A stretch of 64,000 bases of DNA from Pigmentiphaga sp. NML080357 (GCF_002188465.1 NZ_NINW01000030.1:33284-97283); one strand, 5' to 3'. Positions 26,641 through 36,382 are shown, numbered from the stretch's first letter. Numbers and translations: made by a program. Notes: generated by a model from the letters alone, not told the origin.

Positions 26641-28515
26641 ATGTCTTTGCATCCCGTAGTACAGGAAGTCACCGAACGCATCGTCGCGCGCGGCGGGGAA
26701 CGGCGCCGCCGGTGGCTGGAGGAGACGCGCGGCCGGGCGGGATCCCGCGTCCAACGCAGCCATCTTTCGTGTACCAATCTCGCCCATGGCTTTGCCGCCA
26801 TGCCCGAGCGTGCCAAGGTGCTGCTGAAGGTCCAGGAACGGCCCAACGTGGCCATCGTGTCGTCCTACAACGACATGCTGTCCGCGCACCAGCCGCTGGG
26901 CGATTTCCCGGCCTGGCTCAAGGAGGCCGCGCTCGAGGTAGGGGCCACGGCGCAGTTCGCGGGCGGCGTGCCGGCCATGTGCGACGGCGTTACCCAGGGC
27001 CAGGCCGGCATGGAGCTGTCGCTGTTCTCGCGTGACGTCATCGCCATGGCCACGGCCGTGGCCTTGTCGCACCAGATGTTCGACGCGGCGCTCTACCTTG
27101 GCATATGCGACAAGATCGTTCCGGGCCTTGTCATGGGGGCGCTGGCCTTCGGCCACCTGCCGGCGGTCTTCGTGCCCGGCGGACCCATGACCACGGGCGT
27201 GGGCAACGACGACAAGGCCAAGGTGCGGCAGCTGTATGCCGAAGGCAAGGTCGGGCGCGACGAACTGCTGGAGGCCGAAAGCCGGGCCTACCATGGCCCG
27301 GGCACCTGTACCTTCTACGGCACCGCCAATTCCAACCAGATGCTGATGGAATTCATGGGCCTGCATTTGCCGGGGACGTCCTTCGTCAATCCCTACACGC
27401 CGCTGCGCGAAGCGCTGACCCGCGAGGCCGCCAGGCAGGCGGTCTCGCTCTGGCACGGCGGCGGGCGCTATACCCCCATATGCGAGGTGCTGGACGAGCG
27501 GGCCTTCGTCAACGGCATCGTAGGCCTGATGGCGACCGGCGGTTCGACCAACCATACCTTGCACCTGGTGGCCATGGCGCGGGCGGCCTGCATCGAGCTG
27601 AACTGGGACGATTTCCAGGCCATCTCCGACGTGGTGCCGCTGCTCGCCCGCGTCTACCCGAACGGCAAGGCCGACGTGAACGGCTTCCGTGACGCCGGCG
27701 GCCTGCAATTCGTCATTCGCCAGCTGCTGGAGGCGGGCCTGCTGCACGAAGACGTCAATACCGTGGTCGGCCCAGGCCTGGCCGCCTATTGCCGCGAACC
27801 CTATCTGCAGGACGGCCGGCTGGCGTGGCGCGACGGCGCGACTGCCTCGGCCGACGAGACCATCGTCCGCCCCATCGACCGCCCGTTCCTGCCCAATGGC
27901 GGCTTGCGGGTGCTGGAAGGCAATATCGGCCGTTCCATCATCAAGACGTCGGCGGTGGACCCCGCCCATTTCGTGGTGGAAGCGCCCGCCATCGTCTTCA
28001 ATGACCAGGATGAGGTGCTCGCGGCCTTCCAGCGCGGGGAGCTGGAGCGCGATTTCGTTGCCGTCGTGCCGTGGCAAGGCCCGGCTGCCAATGGCATGCC
28101 CGAGCTGCACAAGCTGACGCCCACGCTGTCGGTGTTGCAGGGGCGCGGGTTCCGCGTTGCGCTGGTGACCGACGGGCGCATGTCGGGCGCCTCCGGCAAG
28201 GTACCCGCCGCCATTCACGTCACGCCGGAAGCCTTGAAGGGCGGGACCATCGGCAAGGTGCGCACCGGGGACATGGTGCGGGTCGACGCCGCGCGTGGGG
28301 AGTTGGAAGTGCTCGCGGACCTGGCCGCGCGTCCCGCGGCTGAGGTGCCGGACTTGCGGCCGCATCACCGGGGCATAGGCCGCGATTTGTTCGGGAACAT
28401 GCGCAAGTCGGTGAGCGCCGCCGAGCAGGGCGCTTGCACGCTCTTCGCGGACGAGGACGACGCGCCCGGCGAGGTGGCGGCGCCCCGGGCGGCCGCCACC
28501 TCGGACAGGCTTTGA
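26641..28515 (+). CDS. edd: Phosphogluconate dehydratase (Entner-Doudoroff)
   Basis: A 624-residue IlvD/Edd-family iron-sulphur dehydratase that converts 6-phosphogluconate to 2-keto-3-deoxy-6-phosphogluconate. Features of Edd over IlvD: N-terminal [47 protein letters not shown] and [15 protein letters not shown], whose Cys residues with the first CTN Cys can ligate the 4Fe-4S cluster. Later come [27 protein letters not shown] and [18 protein letters not shown]. The start has a strong GGAGGAAG site. No eda aldolase, zwf or gluconate genes lie beside it. If the host is Bordetella, where glycolysis is incomplete, its physiological use is an open point. Confidence 0.93.
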   Translation: MSLHPVVQEVTERIVARGGERRRRWLEETRGRAGSRVQRSHLSCTNLAHGFAAMPERAKVLLKVQERPNVAIVSSYNDMLSAHQPLGDFPAWLKEAALEVGATAQFAGGVPAMCDGVTQGQAGMELSLFSRDVIAMATAVALSHQMFDAALYLGICDKIVPGLVMGALAFGHLPAVFVPGGPMTTGVGNDDKAKVRQLYAEGKVGRDELLEAESRAYHGPGTCTFYGTANSNQMLMEFMGLHLPGTSFVNPYTPLREALTREAARQAVSLWHGGGRYTPICEVLDERAFVNGIVGLMATGGSTNHTLHLVAMARAACIELNWDDFQAISDVVPLLARVYPNGKADVNGFRDAGGLQFVIRQLLEAGLLHEDVNTVVGPGLAAYCREPYLQDGRLAWRDGATASADETIVRPIDRPFLPNGGLRVLEGNIGRSIIKTSAVDPAHFVVEAPAIVFNDQDEVLAAFQRGELERDFVAVVPWQGPAANGMPELHKLTPTLSVLQGRGFRVALVTDGRMSGASGKVPAAIHVTPEALKGGTIGKVRTGDMVRVDAARGELEVLADLAARPAAEVPDLRPHHRGIGRDLFGNMRKSVSAAEQGACTLFADEDDAPGEVAAPRAAATSDRL

Positions 28516-28549
28516 GGCGGGGCCCGTTCCCGCCGCGGAACAGGCCGGT

Positions 28550-29842
28550 TCAGCCGCCGGCGAAGAAGGCGAAACGGACCAGGAACAGAATGGCGATCAG
28601 CCAGGCCGCGGGATGGATTTCGCGGACGCGGCCGGTGCACGCCTTGAGCACGACGTAGCTGATGAAGCCGAAGGCCAGGCCGGTGGCGATCGAATAGGTG
28701 AAAGGCATGGCCAGGGCGGTCAGCGCGGCGGGAATTGCCTCGGTGATGTCGTCCCACTTCACGTCGATCAGCTCGCGCATCATCAGTCCGGCCACGTACA
28801 GCAGCGCGGGCGCGGTGGCGTAGGCGGGCACCGAGCCGGCCAGCGGCGAGATGAACAGCGCGGCGAGGAACAGGATGCCCACGACCAGCGCCGTCAGCCC
28901 GGTGCGGCCGCCCGCCTGGACGCCGGAAGCGCTCTCGACATAGGCGGTGGTGCTGCTGGTGCCCAGCAGCGAACCGGCGGTGATGGCGGTGCTGTCGGCC
29001 AGAAGGGCGCGGCCGATGCGATTCTTGCCCTCGACCAGCAGGCCGGCGCGCTTGGCCACGCCCATCAGCGTGCCGGTGGCGTCGAAAACTTCGACCAGCA
29101 CGAACACCAGCACCACGTGCAGGAAGCCCATGTGCAGGGCGCCGATGATGTCCAGCTGCAGGAAGGTGGGCGCGAGGCTCGGCGGGCTGGAGAAGAGGCC
29201 CTGGAAGTTGTTGATGCCCAGCAGCATGCTCAGCACCGTGATGATCAGGATGCCCAGCAGGATCGCGCCGCGGATCTTGAGCGCATCCAGCACGGCGATG
29301 ATGAAAAAGCCGAGTATCGCCAGCAGCGCGCCGGGCTTGTGCAGGTCGCCCAGCGTGATCAGGGTGGCGGGGCTCGCCACGACGATGCCGGAGCTGCTGA
29401 GGGCGATGATGGCCAGGAACAGCCCGATGCCCGCCGCGATGGCGCTGCGCAGGGAGGGGGCGATGCCCGCGATCAGCCACGTTCGCACGCCGGTGACGGT
29501 GAGCAGGATGAAGATCACCCCGGAAATGAAGACCGCGCCGAGCGCCTGTTGCCAGGTGAAGCCGAGGGTCGCCACGACGGTGAACGCGAAGAAGGCGTTC
29601 AGCCCCATGCCGGGAGCCATGCCTATGGGGTAATTGGCGACGAAGGCCATCATCAGCGATCCGATCGCCGCCGCCAGGCAGGTGGCGGCGAAGACGGCGC
29701 CGCGATCCATGCCCGTGGTGGACAGGATCTGCGGGTTGACGAAGATGATGTAGGACATGGTCAGGAACGTGGTGATTCCCGCCAGCAGCTCGGTACGGAC
29801 GTTGGTGCCGTGTTCGTTGAGTTTGAATAGGCGCTCTAGCAT
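28550..29842 (-). CDS. NCS2-family purine/xanthine-type permease (AzgA-like)
   Basis: A 430-residue inner-membrane permease of the nucleobase-cation symporter 2 family, AzgA/GhxP branch (adenine, guanine, hypoxanthine). Landmarks: NEHGTNVRTELLAGITTFLTMSYIIFVNP, PIGMAPGMGLNAFFAF, and the conserved VEVFDATGTLMGVAKRAGLL and GTSSTTAYVESASGV, the last being in the substrate-binding region. About 12-14 hydrophobic segments. It converges on edd. The 291-bp gap to the upstream BON gene shows no purine riboswitch that I can fold. Confidence 0.9.
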   Translation of the reverse strand: MLERLFKLNEHGTNVRTELLAGITTFLTMSYIIFVNPQILSTTGMDRGAVFAATCLAAAIGSLMMAFVANYPIGMAPGMGLNAFFAFTVVATLGFTWQQALGAVFISGVIFILLTVTGVRTWLIAGIAPSLRSAIAAGIGLFLAIIALSSSGIVVASPATLITLGDLHKPGALLAILGFFIIAVLDALKIRGAILLGILIITVLSMLLGINNFQGLFSSPPSLAPTFLQLDIIGALHMGFLHVVLVFVLVEVFDATGTLMGVAKRAGLLVEGKNRIGRALLADSTAITAGSLLGTSSTTAYVESASGVQAGGRTGLTALVVGILFLAALFISPLAGSVPAYATAPALLYVAGLMMRELIDVKWDDITEAIPAALTALAMPFTYSIATGLAFGFISYVVLKACTGRVREIHPAAWLIAILFLVRFAFFAGG

Positions 29843-30133
29843 GGTGGCTTCCAGGTCGGGTGCATGGACGATGGCGGGAAGCCATGCGAAGCGCCCGGCC
29901 CGGAGCCGCGTTTATCGTTGCGGTTCTGCGCGTTCCGGATTGCGGCCCATCGACGGCCTGTTTTCCCCCCAGGCGCATATTAGGGGCGGGGCCGCAAAAT
30001 GAAAAGCCAAGTCTGGCCTCATTTCCCGCAGCAAGGCGGTGCCGCGTGCCCTGGCCGGCCGAAGTCTGTCGTTCGAGTCTTCCAGCGGGCCGATGCGCCC
30101 GCCGGCCGGCGCGGGCGCGCCTCGTGCCCGGGC

Positions 30134-30475
30134 TCAGCGCTGCTGGCCCTGCTGTTTGAGCTGGACGTTGTTCTTGACGTCCTGCACGCCGTCGATGCCG
30201 CGCGCAACGCGAACCGCGGAGTCGATCTGCGCCTCGTCGTCGGCCGTGCCGGCCAACTGCACGACGCCGTTCACCGTCGTGACCTTGATGCTCAGGGACT
30301 GGGTGGCCTGTTCCTTCAGCAGTGCCGCCTTGACCTTGGTGGTGATCATCGCGTCGCTGGCGTATTCGCCCGCCGACCGCTCGGGAGACGGGCTGGCGGA
30401 TTCGGCCATGACCATCGGGGAAGCCGCGGCAAAGGCGGCGACCATGGCGGCGATCATCAGTTTGCGTGTGGTCAT
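30134..30475 (-). CDS. Exported BON-domain protein
   Basis: A 113-residue protein with a cleavable signal peptide (KLMIAAMVAAFAAASPMVMAES) and one BON domain (YASDAMITTKVKAALLKEQATQSLSIKVTTVNGVVQLAGTAD in pieces, then AVRVARGIDGVQDVKNNVQL). BON domains bind phospholipid and are found in OsmY-like periplasmic proteins induced by osmotic or envelope stress. Start fixed by AGGAGAG 5 bp before the ATG at 30475. It stands alone. Confidence 0.9.
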   Translation of the reverse strand: MTTRKLMIAAMVAAFAAASPMVMAESASPSPERSAGEYASDAMITTKVKAALLKEQATQSLSIKVTTVNGVVQLAGTADDEAQIDSAVRVARGIDGVQDVKNNVQLKQQGQQR

Positions 30476-30748
30476 CGATCTCTCCTGGAATCGGCCGACC
30501 CGGCAATGCCGGTGCCGGAGAGCGGCGAGCCGCTTCCCGGCGTGGCCGGACCATCCCAACATACGAGGGCGCTTCGGCGGGTGTCAAAGCGGCGTGTGAA
30601 TATTTGTAAGCGCGCACGTCCGCGCCTGGCCGCGTTCCGGGCGCCTGCGTGCAAGCCGTCACGTTTGCAAGGGATGCGTGGCACATGTAACGGGTATCCG
30701 CGCCACAACTGCCGGCGCGCCTACAATGGGCGTTCTTCTGGAAATCCC

Positions 30749-31606
30749 ATGTTCAGCTATCGCCACGCCTTTCATGCCGGCAACCATGCCGACGTGCTCA
30801 AACACCTCGTCCTGGTGCAATTGCTGCGCTATTTCGCGCAGAAGGATACGCCCTACTGGTACATCGACACCCACGCGGGGGCGGGCGCCTATGCGCTCGA
30901 CGGCGATTGGGCGGACAAGACCGCCGAATCCGGGACCGGCATCGCGCGCCTGTGGACGCGCGCCGACCTGCCGGCCGCCGTGGCCGAGTACGTGGAGGAG
31001 GTGGAGGCCTTCAACGGCGACGAGTTCCTGCGCAGCTATCCCGGCTCTCCGTTCCTGGCGGCGCAGGCGATGCGCGAGCGCGACCGGCTGCGCCTGTTCG
31101 AGCTGCATCCCACCGAGATCGACGTCTTGCGCCGCAATGTCGGGCAACTGGGCAGGGACGTCGGCCGCCACACCATGGTCTATGCGGCGGACGGTTTCGA
31201 GGGCGTAAAGGCGCTGCTGCCGCCGCCTACTCGCCGCGGCATCGTCCTGATCGATCCTTCGTACGAAGACAAGCGCGACTACGCGCGCGTCGTCCAGTGC
31301 CTGGAGGAAGGGCTCAAGCGGTTCGCCACGGGCTGCTATGCGATCTGGTATCCGCTCGTCCAGCGGCGCGAGGCGCAGCAACTGCCCGCCAGGCTCGCCC
31401 GCGTGCCGGCGCGCGCGTGGCTCGATGTCACCCTGACGGTGCGCAAGCCCACGGGGGACGGGCTGGGCCTGCACGGCAGCGGCATGTTCGTGGTCAATCC
31501 GCCGTGGTTGCTGGAGCCGGCCTTGAAGGAAGTCATGCCGTGGCTCACCGACGTGCTGGCGCAGGATGCCGGCGCCCGGTTCTCGCTCGAGAGCCGGCAG
31601 GCCTAG
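30749..31606 (+). CDS. rlmJ: 23S rRNA (adenine-2030-N6)-methyltransferase RlmJ
   Basis: A 285-residue SAM-dependent methyltransferase acting on A2030 of 23S rRNA. The family opening MFSYRHAFHAGNHADVLKH is exact, then YIDTHAGAGAYAL (SAM loop), RLFELHPTEIDVL, the catalytic motif IVLIDPSYEDKRDY, and GCYAIWYPLVQRRE and GSGMFVVNPPWLLE. Motif IV reads DPSY here, where E. coli RlmJ has DPPY. It is a single gene convergent with a Bug receptor, with only 10 bp between stops. Confidence 0.94.
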   Translation: MFSYRHAFHAGNHADVLKHLVLVQLLRYFAQKDTPYWYIDTHAGAGAYALDGDWADKTAESGTGIARLWTRADLPAAVAEYVEEVEAFNGDEFLRSYPGSPFLAAQAMRERDRLRLFELHPTEIDVLRRNVGQLGRDVGRHTMVYAADGFEGVKALLPPPTRRGIVLIDPSYEDKRDYARVVQCLEEGLKRFATGCYAIWYPLVQRREAQQLPARLARVPARAWLDVTLTVRKPTGDGLGLHGSGMFVVNPPWLLEPALKEVMPWLTDVLAQDAGARFSLESRQA

Positions 31607-31616
31607 GCGGCTGGAG

Positions 31617-32609
31617 TCATTCCCCCCGGATGTTGTTGCGCCGGATGACGTCGCCCCACAGCGCGATCTCGCTGGCCACATACGCGGCGAAATCGCCGCT
31701 GTTCTTGTAGTCGATCTGGACGCCGGTCTTGCGCATGACCTCCACGACCGACGGATCTTCCAGCGCCTTGCGGCTTGCTTCGTCGAGCCGCTGCACGACC
31801 GCGGGCAGGGTGCCGGCCGGTGCGAAGATGCCGGCCCAGGTGGCCGAAACGACCGAAGGGTAGCCTTTTTCGGCGAAGGTGGGCACCTCCGGCAGCGCGA
31901 AATGGCGGGCCTTTGCCGCCACGGCCAGGGCGCGCGTCTTGCCCGCCCGCAGATTGGGCAGCGATACCGCGACGGTGTCGAACATCATGGTGATGTTGCC
32001 GGCCAGCAGGTCCAGCGACGCCGGGGCGCCGCCCCGGTAGGGCACGTGGACCAGATCGACCTTCGCCGCCTGCTTGAAGAGTTCGCCGGCCAGGTGCAGG
32101 GAAGTGCCGTTGCCGGCCGAGCCGAACGTCAGCTTGCCCGGCTCGCGCTGCGCCTGCGCGACCAGGTCCTCGACCGAGCGGATGGCGGACGAGGACTGGA
32201 CCGCGAGGACATTGGGCACGGAACCCCAATGGGAGACGGGTACGAAGTCCTTGACCGCGTCGTAGGAAAGCTGGGAATACAACGAAGGATTGACGCCATG
32301 CGTTGCCGAGGTCCCCACCAGCAGGGTATAGCCCGTGGGGGATGCCTTGGCCACCTGGGCCGCGCCGATGTTGCCGCCGGCTCCCGGCTTGTTCTCGATC
32401 ACCACCGGTTGGCCGACTTCGCGGCTCAGGGCCGCGCCGACCGCGCGCGCCATCTGGTCGATGGCGCCGCCGGCGGCGAACGGCACGACCATCTGTATCG
32501 GCCGGCTGGGATAGTCCTGGGCGGCCGCCTGGAGCGGCCAACTGCCGAGCGCGGAGGCGGCCACGGCGAGGGCGCCGGCCGTCCGCCGGTGGCGGATGAG
32601 AAAAGCCAT
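31617..32609 (-). CDS. Bug/TctC-family periplasmic solute receptor
   Basis: A 330-residue Bug receptor with signal peptide (GALAVAASALGSWPLQAAAQDYP) and motifs IQMVVPFAAGGAIDQ, GQPVVIENKPGAGGNIGA, LTFGSAGNGTSLHLAGE and HVPYRGGAPASLDLLAGN. The ribosome site is AGGAGACATC before the ATG at 32609. It follows the carboxymuconolactone-decarboxylase-like gene by 40 bp on the same strand, so they form an operon divergent from a GntR-type regulator. The ligand is presumably the compound processed by that enzyme; identity unknown. Confidence 0.93.
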   Translation of the reverse strand: MAFLIRHRRTAGALAVAASALGSWPLQAAAQDYPSRPIQMVVPFAAGGAIDQMARAVGAALSREVGQPVVIENKPGAGGNIGAAQVAKASPTGYTLLVGTSATHGVNPSLYSQLSYDAVKDFVPVSHWGSVPNVLAVQSSSAIRSVEDLVAQAQREPGKLTFGSAGNGTSLHLAGELFKQAAKVDLVHVPYRGGAPASLDLLAGNITMMFDTVAVSLPNLRAGKTRALAVAAKARHFALPEVPTFAEKGYPSVVSATWAGIFAPAGTLPAVVQRLDEASRKALEDPSVVEVMRKTGVQIDYKNSGDFAAYVASEIALWGDVIRRNNIRGE

Positions 32610-32649
32610 GATGTCTCCTGGTGTTTTTATCGTCGGCCGGGATAGCGCG

Positions 32650-33105
32650 TCAGCCCTTGGCCTGGGTGTCCTGCCTGGCCTCGTGTTCGGCGATGTTGGC
32701 GAGCAGCTCGGCGCCGCGATTGGCCGCCGATAGGCCCCGGAACAGGAAGCACAGGCTGACCACCGCCTGCATTTCTTCCCAGGTAGCGCCGGCGCGGCGC
32801 GCGGCGATGCCATGCAGGACCGCCGCATCGCTCATGTCCATCAGCAGCATGCCGAACAGCATCAACTGCGCCGTCTTCACGTCGAAGCACTTCGGATACA
32901 TCGCGTGCTCGCGCATCTTCTCCTGCAGGTCCACGAGGGCCGGGTCGAGCGCCCCGGTGACCGAGAGGCGAGCCTCGATGCGCGGGGGGACGAAGCCGAT
33001 CAGTTCTTGATAGATGGCTGCGCGATCTTCCAGCGAGCGTTCGGAATCGGCGTACTCGCCGATACGGGCCTTGACGACCGCACGGTCGATGCGTTTGGGT
33101 AGCAT
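32650..33105 (-). CDS. Carboxymuconolactone decarboxylase (CMD/AhpD-like) family protein
   Basis: A 151-residue all-helical CMD-family protein. The core helix pair reads DAAVLHGIAARRAGATWEEMQAVVSLCFLFRGL. The family His is present, but there is no Cys-x-x-Cys pair as in peroxidatic AhpD, so a redox role is unlikely and a decarboxylase or other lyase role is more plausible. First gene of an operon with a Bug receptor, divergent from a GntR-family regulator across a 96-bp AT-rich promoter region. The substrate is unknown. Confidence 0.82.
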   Translation of the reverse strand: MLPKRIDRAVVKARIGEYADSERSLEDRAAIYQELIGFVPPRIEARLSVTGALDPALVDLQEKMREHAMYPKCFDVKTAQLMLFGMLLMDMSDAAVLHGIAARRAGATWEEMQAVVSLCFLFRGLSAANRGAELLANIAEHEARQDTQAKG

Positions 33106-33121
33106 AGGGAATCTCCGGTTG

Positions 33122-33180
33122 TCGATTTTCGTTTATATTTATTTAAATCGATTTTACAGTCAATATCGATTTTTAATCGT
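33122..33180. promoter_or_regulatory. Repeated TCGATTTT elements between divergent genes; candidate GntR operator
   Basis: TCGATTTT occurs at 33122-33129, 33148-33155 and 33166-33173, with a partial fourth copy (ATCGTTTT) at 33176-33183. The stretch is very AT-rich against its surroundings. It fills the gap between the CMD operon and the GntR-family gene, where the regulator would be expected to bind. Function is inferred. Confidence 0.45.
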
Positions 33181-33201
33181 TTTGGCCCCAGCAGGCCTGC
33201 C

Positions 33202-33918
33202 ATGAGCACATCCCTGACCTCGCAACTGACCCAATCCCTGCGCGACGAACTGTTGAACGGCACGTTCAAGCCGGGGCAGCAGTTGCGGCTGAATCATCTC
33301 AGCCAGCGGTTCAACGTGAGCCTGAGCCCGCTGCGCGAGGCGCTTTCCCGGCTGACGGCAGAAGGGCTGGTCATCGCCCACGACCAGCGGGGCTACCAAG
33401 TGGCACCTGTGTCCGTGCGCAACCACAAGGAGATCACGGACCTGCGGACCATGCTGGAGCCTCATGCGCTGATGATCTCGATGGCGCAGGGAGGAGAGGA
33501 CTGGGAAGTCGCCGTGCTCGCCGCGCACCATCGCCTGCAACAGGTGGAAAAGCGTGCCGCCTCGGATCCCGAGGCCTTGCTGGAGTGGGAGGTCCGCCAC
33601 CGCGAATTCCACATGACACTGATCAGCGGCGGCCAGATGCCCGTGCTGGCCCAGTTCTGCGAAAAGCTGCTGGCCTTCTCCGACCGCTACCGCCGCATCT
33701 TCCTGCGGCAGCGGCCGCTCGACCGCGACATTCCCGACGAGCACGAAGCCATCCTGGCCGCCACGCTGGGACGGGAAGAAGAGCGCGCGGGCGCTTTGCT
33801 CAGGCAGCACATCGAGCGCACGGCCGCCAACATCGCGATCCTGCTCGAACAATGGGAGTCGGGCGTCCGCGATCCGGCCGGGCCCCTCGCCCGCAGGGAC
33901 GGCATCGCCGCCGAGTGA
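33202..33918 (+). CDS. GntR-family (FadR subfamily) transcriptional regulator
   Basis: A 238-residue regulator. The N-terminal winged helix (SLRDELLNGTFKPGQQLRLNHLSQRFNVSLSPLREALSRLTAEGLV) is typical of GntR proteins. The C-terminal all-helical FCD domain has the metal/ligand residues spread through LRTMLEPHAL, REFHMTLI and DEHEAILAATLGREEERAGALLRQHIERT. FCD proteins usually sense small organic acids. It is divergent from the CMD-like enzyme and Bug receptor, which it probably represses. Confidence 0.93.
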   Translation: MSTSLTSQLTQSLRDELLNGTFKPGQQLRLNHLSQRFNVSLSPLREALSRLTAEGLVIAHDQRGYQVAPVSVRNHKEITDLRTMLEPHALMISMAQGGEDWEVAVLAAHHRLQQVEKRAASDPEALLEWEVRHREFHMTLISGGQMPVLAQFCEKLLAFSDRYRRIFLRQRPLDRDIPDEHEAILAATLGREEERAGALLRQHIERTAANIAILLEQWESGVRDPAGPLARRDGIAAE

Positions 33919-33921
33919 ACG

Positions 33922-33954
33922 AAGAAAAGGGCCTGCGGGTCGCCCCGCAGGCCC
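33922..33954 (-). terminator. Intrinsic terminator of ahpF
   Basis: Read on the minus strand, GGGCCTGCGGG-CGA-CCCGCAGGCCC is followed by TTTTCTTC. It lies 25 bp beyond the ahpF stop and just after the convergent GntR gene. Confidence 0.8.
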
Positions 33955-33978
33955 TCGAACCGCCAACCCAGCATGGAC

Positions 33979-35568
33979 TCAGGCGGGTACTGCAACCGCT
34001 TCCGGCACTTCGGTTTCCACCGAGGAGCGGATCAGGTAGTCGAAGGCGCTGAGCGCGGCCTTCGAGCCTTCGCCCGTGGCAATGATGATCTGCTTGTACG
34101 GCACGGTCGTCACGTCGCCCGCGGCGAACACGCCGGGCACCGAGGTCTGGCCCTTGGCATCGACCTCGATCTCGCCGTGCTTGCTCAGCGCCACGGTGCC
34201 CTTGAGCCATTCGGTGTTCGGCACCAGGCCGATCTGCACGAAGACGCCTTCGAGCTCGACGTGCTGCAGTTCGCCCGATTGCCTGTCCTTGTACGTCAGG
34301 CCGTTGACCTTCTTGCCGTCGCCGGTGATCTCGGTCGTTTGCGCCTGCGTGATCACCTTGACGTTGGGCAGGCTGTTCAGCTTGCGCTGCAGCACCGCGT
34401 CGGCGCGCAGTTCAGGGGCGAATTCGAGCAGAGTGACGTGCTCGACCAGGCCGGCCAGGTCGATCGCCGCTTCCACGCCCGAGTTGCCCCCGCCGATGAC
34501 GGCCACGCGCTTGCCCTTGAACAGAGGGCCGTCGCAGTGCGGGCAGTATGCCACGCCGTGGTTGCGGTACTCGCGCTCGCCCGGCACGTTCACCTCGCGC
34601 CACCGGGCGCCGGTGGCGAGGATGACCGCGCGGCTCTTGAGCACGGCGCCGTTGGCCAGCTTGACCTCGATCTGCCTGGTGCCCGGCACCAGCGCTTCGG
34701 CACGCTGCGCATTCATGATGTCGACGTCGTACGCTCTGACGTGTTCCTCCAGGGCGGCGGCGAACTTGGGTCCTTCGGTCTCCTTGACGGAGATGAAGTT
34801 CTCGATCGCCAGCGTATCGAGCACCTGTCCGCCGAAGCGTTCGGCGACCACGCCCGTACGTATGCCCTTGCGCGCCGCGTAGATGGCCGCGGCCGCGCCG
34901 GCCGGACCGCCGCCGACGATCAGCACGTCGTACGGTTCGCGGGCGTTGAGTTTCTCGGCATCGCGTTGGCTGGCGTTGCTATCGAGCTTGGCGAGGAATT
35001 CCTCCACGCCCATGCGGCCCTGGCCGAACACTTCGCCGTTCAGGAATATCGTGGGCACGGCCATGACCTGGCGCTTTTCCACTTCGTCCTGGAACAGGGC
35101 GCCATCGATGGTGACCTGGCGGATGCGCGGATTCAGCAGCGACATCACGTTCAGCGCCTGCACGACCTCGGGGCAGTTCTGGCAGGACAACGACACGTAG
35201 GTCTCGAACGAGAAATCGCCGTCCAGGTTCTTGATCTGCTCGATCACGTCGGGGTCGAGCTTGATCGGATGGCCGCCGACCTGGAGCAGCGCCAGGACGA
35301 GCGACGTGAATTCGTGGCCCAGGGGAATGGCGGCAAAGCGGATGCCGATATTTTCGCCGGGGCGGTTGATGGTGAACGAGGGCTTGCGCTCGTCGTCGTC
35401 GCGTCGCTCGATCAGCGTGATGCGATCCGACAGGCCCGCAATCTCCGTCAGGAGTTCGGCGAGCTCACGCGATTTCTCGCCATCGTCGAGGGACGCGACG
35501 ATCTCGATCGGCTGCGTGATCTTTTCCAAATAGGCTTGCAACTGGTTCTTGAGATTGGCGTCCAACAT
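33979..35568 (-). CDS. ahpF: Alkyl hydroperoxide reductase subunit F
   Basis: A 529-residue FAD/NADH disulphide reductase that recycles AhpC. The N-terminal tandem thioredoxin-fold domain carries the Cys pair SCQNC at residues 129 and 132, as in E. coli. FAD-binding GGGPAG near residue 219, the active disulphide CPHC at 342/345, and NADH-binding GGGNSG near 358. A C-terminal FAD motif is VFAAGDVT. Downstream of ahpC by 156 bp on the same strand with its own ribosome site (AGGGAG). Likely OxyR-regulated with ahpC; no clear operator is seen in the intergenic gap. Confidence 0.97.
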   Translation of the reverse strand: MLDANLKNQLQAYLEKITQPIEIVASLDDGEKSRELAELLTEIAGLSDRITLIERRDDDERKPSFTINRPGENIGIRFAAIPLGHEFTSLVLALLQVGGHPIKLDPDVIEQIKNLDGDFSFETYVSLSCQNCPEVVQALNVMSLLNPRIRQVTIDGALFQDEVEKRQVMAVPTIFLNGEVFGQGRMGVEEFLAKLDSNASQRDAEKLNAREPYDVLIVGGGPAGAAAAIYAARKGIRTGVVAERFGGQVLDTLAIENFISVKETEGPKFAAALEEHVRAYDVDIMNAQRAEALVPGTRQIEVKLANGAVLKSRAVILATGARWREVNVPGEREYRNHGVAYCPHCDGPLFKGKRVAVIGGGNSGVEAAIDLAGLVEHVTLLEFAPELRADAVLQRKLNSLPNVKVITQAQTTEITGDGKKVNGLTYKDRQSGELQHVELEGVFVQIGLVPNTEWLKGTVALSKHGEIEVDAKGQTSVPGVFAAGDVTTVPYKQIIIATGEGSKAALSAFDYLIRSSVETEVPEAVAVPA

Positions 35569-35724
35569 ATTCGCTCCCTTCGCTCCGTGTCTTGTGTTTT
35601 CGGATGGAGCCCGGGCCGCTTGTGGCGTCCCGGGCGGTACTGCTTGATACGGGTTATTGCTTGACTGCGATGTCCCCTTGCCCGATGGCGCCCCGGGTAG
35701 GGGCGGCCATCGTCGGGCGGGGCC

Positions 35725-36288
35725 TTAGATCTTGCCGACCAGGTCCAGCGAAGGAGCCAGCGTCTTTTCGCCTTCCTTCCACTTGGCGGGGCACACTTCG
35801 CCCGGGTGGTTGGCCACGTAGATGGCGGCCTTGACCTTGCGCAGCAGTTCCTTGGCGTCGCGGCCGATGCCTTCGGCAGTGACTTCCACGGCCTGGATCA
35901 CGCCCTGCGGATCGATGATGAAGGTACCGCGGTCAGCCAGGCCCTGGCCTTCACGCAGCACTTGGAAGTTGGTGGCCAGTTCCCAGGTGGGGTCGCCGAT
36001 CATCGTGTACTTGATCTTGCCGATGGCGGGCGAGGTGTCGTGCCAGGCCTTGTGCGAGAAGTGCGTGTCGGTCGAGACCGAGTACACCTCGACACCCAGC
36101 TTCTGGAATTCGGCGTAGTTGTCAGCCAGGTCTTCCAGCTCGGTCGGGCACACGAAGGTGAAGTCGGCGGGATAGAACACCACCACGGCCCACTTGCCCT
36201 TCAGGGTCTGGTCGGTAACTTCGACGAACTTGCCATCCTTGAAGGCGGTCGCTTTGAAAGGCTTGACCGGAGTATTGACTAGAGACAT
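35725..36288 (-). CDS. ahpC: Alkyl hydroperoxide reductase subunit C (2-Cys peroxiredoxin)
   Basis: A 187-residue AhpC-type peroxiredoxin reducing H2O2 and organic peroxides. Peroxidatic Cys47 in [10 protein letters not shown] and resolving Cys166 in GEVCPAKW fall at the standard positions when translation starts at the ATG at 36288, which has a GAGAGGAAA site; an upstream ATG at 36357 would add 23 atypical residues. The GTFIIDP motif and C-terminal helix needed for decamer/redox switching are present. It is upstream of ahpF in the same orientation. The promoter region contains palindromes that could bind OxyR. Confidence 0.97.
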   Translation of the reverse strand: MSLVNTPVKPFKATAFKDGKFVEVTDQTLKGKWAVVVFYPADFTFVCPTELEDLADNYAEFQKLGVEVYSVSTDTHFSHKAWHDTSPAIGKIKYTMIGDPTWELATNFQVLREGQGLADRGTFIIDPQGVIQAVEVTAEGIGRDAKELLRKVKAAIYVANHPGEVCPAKWKEGEKTLAPSLDLVGKI

Positions 36289-36317
36289 TGCAGTTTCCTC
36301 TCTTGCTGGGTTGAAAA

Positions 36318-36382
36318 GACGTATATGAATGGTATACGTCACAGGATAATTGATCAAATTGATTGATTTTATATGGTCAATC
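36318..36382 (-). promoter_or_regulatory. AT-rich ahpC promoter region with two inverted repeats
   Basis: GACGTATA-N7-TATACGTC (36318-36340) is a perfect 8-bp inverted repeat 30 bp upstream of the ahpC start. A second, GATTGA-N10-TCAATC, lies at 36361-36382, with TTGATCAA between them. OxyR sites are long, AT-rich dyads of this general kind, so OxyR control of ahpC is the obvious reading. The consensus tetrads are not exact and binding is unproven. Confidence 0.5.

Noticed and set aside
29843..30000. Purine riboswitch upstream of the NCS2 permease
   Set aside because: I could not find the three-way junction with its conserved loop bases; the leader is GC-rich without matching helices.
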